This document shows positions 5,896 through 6,835 of a stretch of DNA of 6,835 bases, in pieces; the first letter of the stretch is position 1; each line of letters starts with the position of its first letter. Under the pieces are notes generated by a model. The model ran no database searches. It was not told the DNA's origin and saw only the letters and a program-made list of their open reading frames with translations. This DNA comes from Acidobacteriota bacterium (GTDB lineage: Bacteria; Acidobacteriota; Terriglobia; Versatilivoradales; Versatilivoraceae), in assembly GCA_026706225.1 (NCBI GenBank), contig JAPOZE010000548.1, forward strand, positions 1-6,835. The letters run 5' to 3'. The position numbers were made by a program, and so were the translations under genes.

Positions 5896-6678
5896 TTGTC
5901 TTCCCCAGCCAAGGCTCCGGAACGCTTTCTGGGGCGGGTCGAATACTATCGAAAGTATCGCCCGGGCTACCCCGAGGGTCTGCTCGAATGGCTGAGGGAA
6001 TTGTCGGCCCTGAAGCCTGCCCACCGCGTCGCCGACATCGGTTCCGGAACCGGGCTGCTGGCCGAACTCTTCCTGCGGCGCGGCTACCCCGTCGTGGGTG
6101 TCGAGCCCAATCCCGAGATGCGACGGACGGCCGAGGCCCACCTGAAGCGCTACCCCGGCTTCCGGAGCATCGACGGGCACGCTGAAGCCACCACACTCGA
6201 CGGCCGGTCGGTGGATCTCATCCTCGCCGGCCAGTCCTTTCACTGGTTCCGGATCGACCGGGCCCGAGAGGAGTTCCGACGCATCTCCGACCCGTCAGCC
6301 TTTACGGTGCTGGTCTGGAACCAGCGAAGGACCGAGAGCACGGGATTCCTCAGGGACTACGAGGAGTTGCTGCTGCGCCACGGAACCGACTACGCCCGGG
6401 TTCGCCACCAGAACGTCGGCGAAGACCAACTGCAGGCCTTCTTCGGTCCGCAAGCATTTCACAGGAGGATTCTGGCCAACGCTCAGGTCTTCGACCGGGA
6501 GGGACTCATCGGACGCACCCTCTCCTGCTCCTTCGTGCCCCTGGCCGGACACCCCGGTCACCTGTCCCTGATGCGGGCGCTGGACAGGATTTTCGAGGAG
6601 CGGCAGGTCGAAGGAAAGGTCATATTCGAATACGACACGCTGGTCTATGCCGGCAGGCTGCACCCGCCGCAGCCGTGA
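5896..6678 (+). CDS. Class I SAM-dependent methyltransferase, substrate unknown, directly upstream of bioA
   Basis: The protein has 260 residues. It opens with FLGRVEYYRKYRPGYP (11-26), the arginine-rich pre-motif common to this methyltransferase group. The SAM-binding motif I VADIGSGTG is at 45-53, and GVEPN (68-72) supplies the acidic residue expected to bind the ribose hydroxyls. The sequence then runs SVDLILAGQSFHWF (motif II region) and VLVWNQRR. The HWF and W-N-x-R features place it in the Methyltransf_11/25 set typified by small-molecule and trans-aconitate-type methyltransferases. It does not resemble textbook BioC closely. The start is TTG at 5896, with AGG 6 bases upstream; the next in-frame ATG lies beyond motif I. 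It starts 10 bases after the DUF1080 stop, and its TGA overlaps a GTG in frame with bioA, so translation may be coupled. Fold confident, substrate not. Confidence 0.9.
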   Translation: MSSPAKAPERFLGRVEYYRKYRPGYPEGLLEWLRELSALKPAHRVADIGSGTGLLAELFLRRGYPVVGVEPNPEMRRTAEAHLKRYPGFRSIDGHAEATTLDGRSVDLILAGQSFHWFRIDRAREEFRRISDPSAFTVLVWNQRRTESTGFLRDYEELLLRHGTDYARVRHQNVGEDQLQAFFGPQAFHRRILANAQVFDREGLIGRTLSCSFVPLAGHPGHLSLMRALDRIFEERQVEGKVIFEYDTLVYAGRLHPPQP

Positions 6679-6695
6679 CCCGGAACCCTCATCCC

Positions 6696-6835
6696 ATGAC
6701 CGACTCGCCGCCCACCGACCGGACCGAAACGGATCTCGAACGGCTGGACAAGCAGACCCTTTGGCACCCCTTCACTCAAATGAAGGAGTGGATGGAAGCC
6801 CCGCAACTGGTGATCGAGCGGGGTCGGGGAGTCTA
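6696..6835 (+). CDS. bioA: Adenosylmethionine-8-amino-7-oxononanoate aminotransferase BioA, N-terminal fragment
   Basis: BioA is a PLP enzyme that transfers the amino group of S-adenosylmethionine to 7-keto-8-aminopelargonate (KAPA), giving DAPA in biotin synthesis. Only the first 46 complete codons are inside the window. They hold the diagnostic LWHPFTQMKEW (residues 23-33), where the WHPFTQM motif marks BioA among class III aminotransferases, followed by LVIERGRGV as in the family. The PLP-lysine region lies outside. The ATG at 6696 is taken as the start. A GTG at 6675, overlapping the TGA of the preceding gene as GTGA, is in the same frame and would add 7 residues; I cannot exclude it. The Shine-Dalgarno is weak for both (GGAA at 6682 for the ATG). 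The gene closes the cysE-headed group. Confidence 0.9.
   Translation, partial: MTDSPPTDRTETDLERLDKQTLWHPFTQMKEWMEAPQLVIERGRGV

Noticed and set aside
5896..6678. Naming the second methyltransferase bioC because it precedes bioA
   Set aside because: The HWF and VWNQRR features and overall pattern fit general Methyltransf_11 proteins better than BioC; position alone is insufficient.

Overview
The window is GC-rich by eye (around 60% or more) and densely coded. It looks like a bacterial chromosome rather than a mobile or viral region: there are no transposases, integrases, tRNAs, rRNAs or CRISPR repeats. A secreted protein joining a carboxypeptidase-regulatory-like domain to TPRs, a DUF1080 (3-keto-disaccharide hydrolase) putative lipoprotein and plain housekeeping genes would suit Acidobacteriota or a similar soil or marine lineage. 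That placement is an inference from gene content, not from a marker gene.

Left part, 1-2112. The minus strand carries the 5' third of the ribosome-assembly GTPase gene der (engA), cut by the window edge. Divergent from it, after about 150 bases, are a small SAM-methyltransferase-like gene and queC (7-cyano-7-deazaguanine synthase, preQ0 formation for queuosine). These two lie 28 bases apart and are probably co-transcribed.

Middle part, 2113-4380. A secreted TPR protein with a strong Shine-Dalgarno faces a convergent, minus-strand secreted protein of unknown function. The latter is built from two tandem NTF2-like-looking units. Only 30 bases separate their 3' ends, and no terminator is apparent there. 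The 280-base divergent region 4101-4380 holds a good sigma70-type promoter (TTGACT-17-TTAAAT) driving the right-hand group.

Right part, 4381-6835. Four genes run on the plus strand with gaps of 21, 10 and 17 bases: cysE (serine O-acetyltransferase), a DUF1080 putative lipoprotein gene, a class I methyltransferase gene and the beginning of bioA (DAPA aminotransferase, biotin synthesis). They look like one transcription unit mixing cysteine and biotin biosynthesis. The DUF1080 gene carries a one-base frameshift near 5433; both halves are otherwise well conserved.

I found no clear undescribed multi-gene system. The points most worth a second look are the DUF1080 frameshift, the methyltransferase directly before bioA that does not look like BioC, the duplicated-domain secreted protein, the CysE tail lacking the residues used for CysK binding, and the use of TTG starts in four of nine genes.
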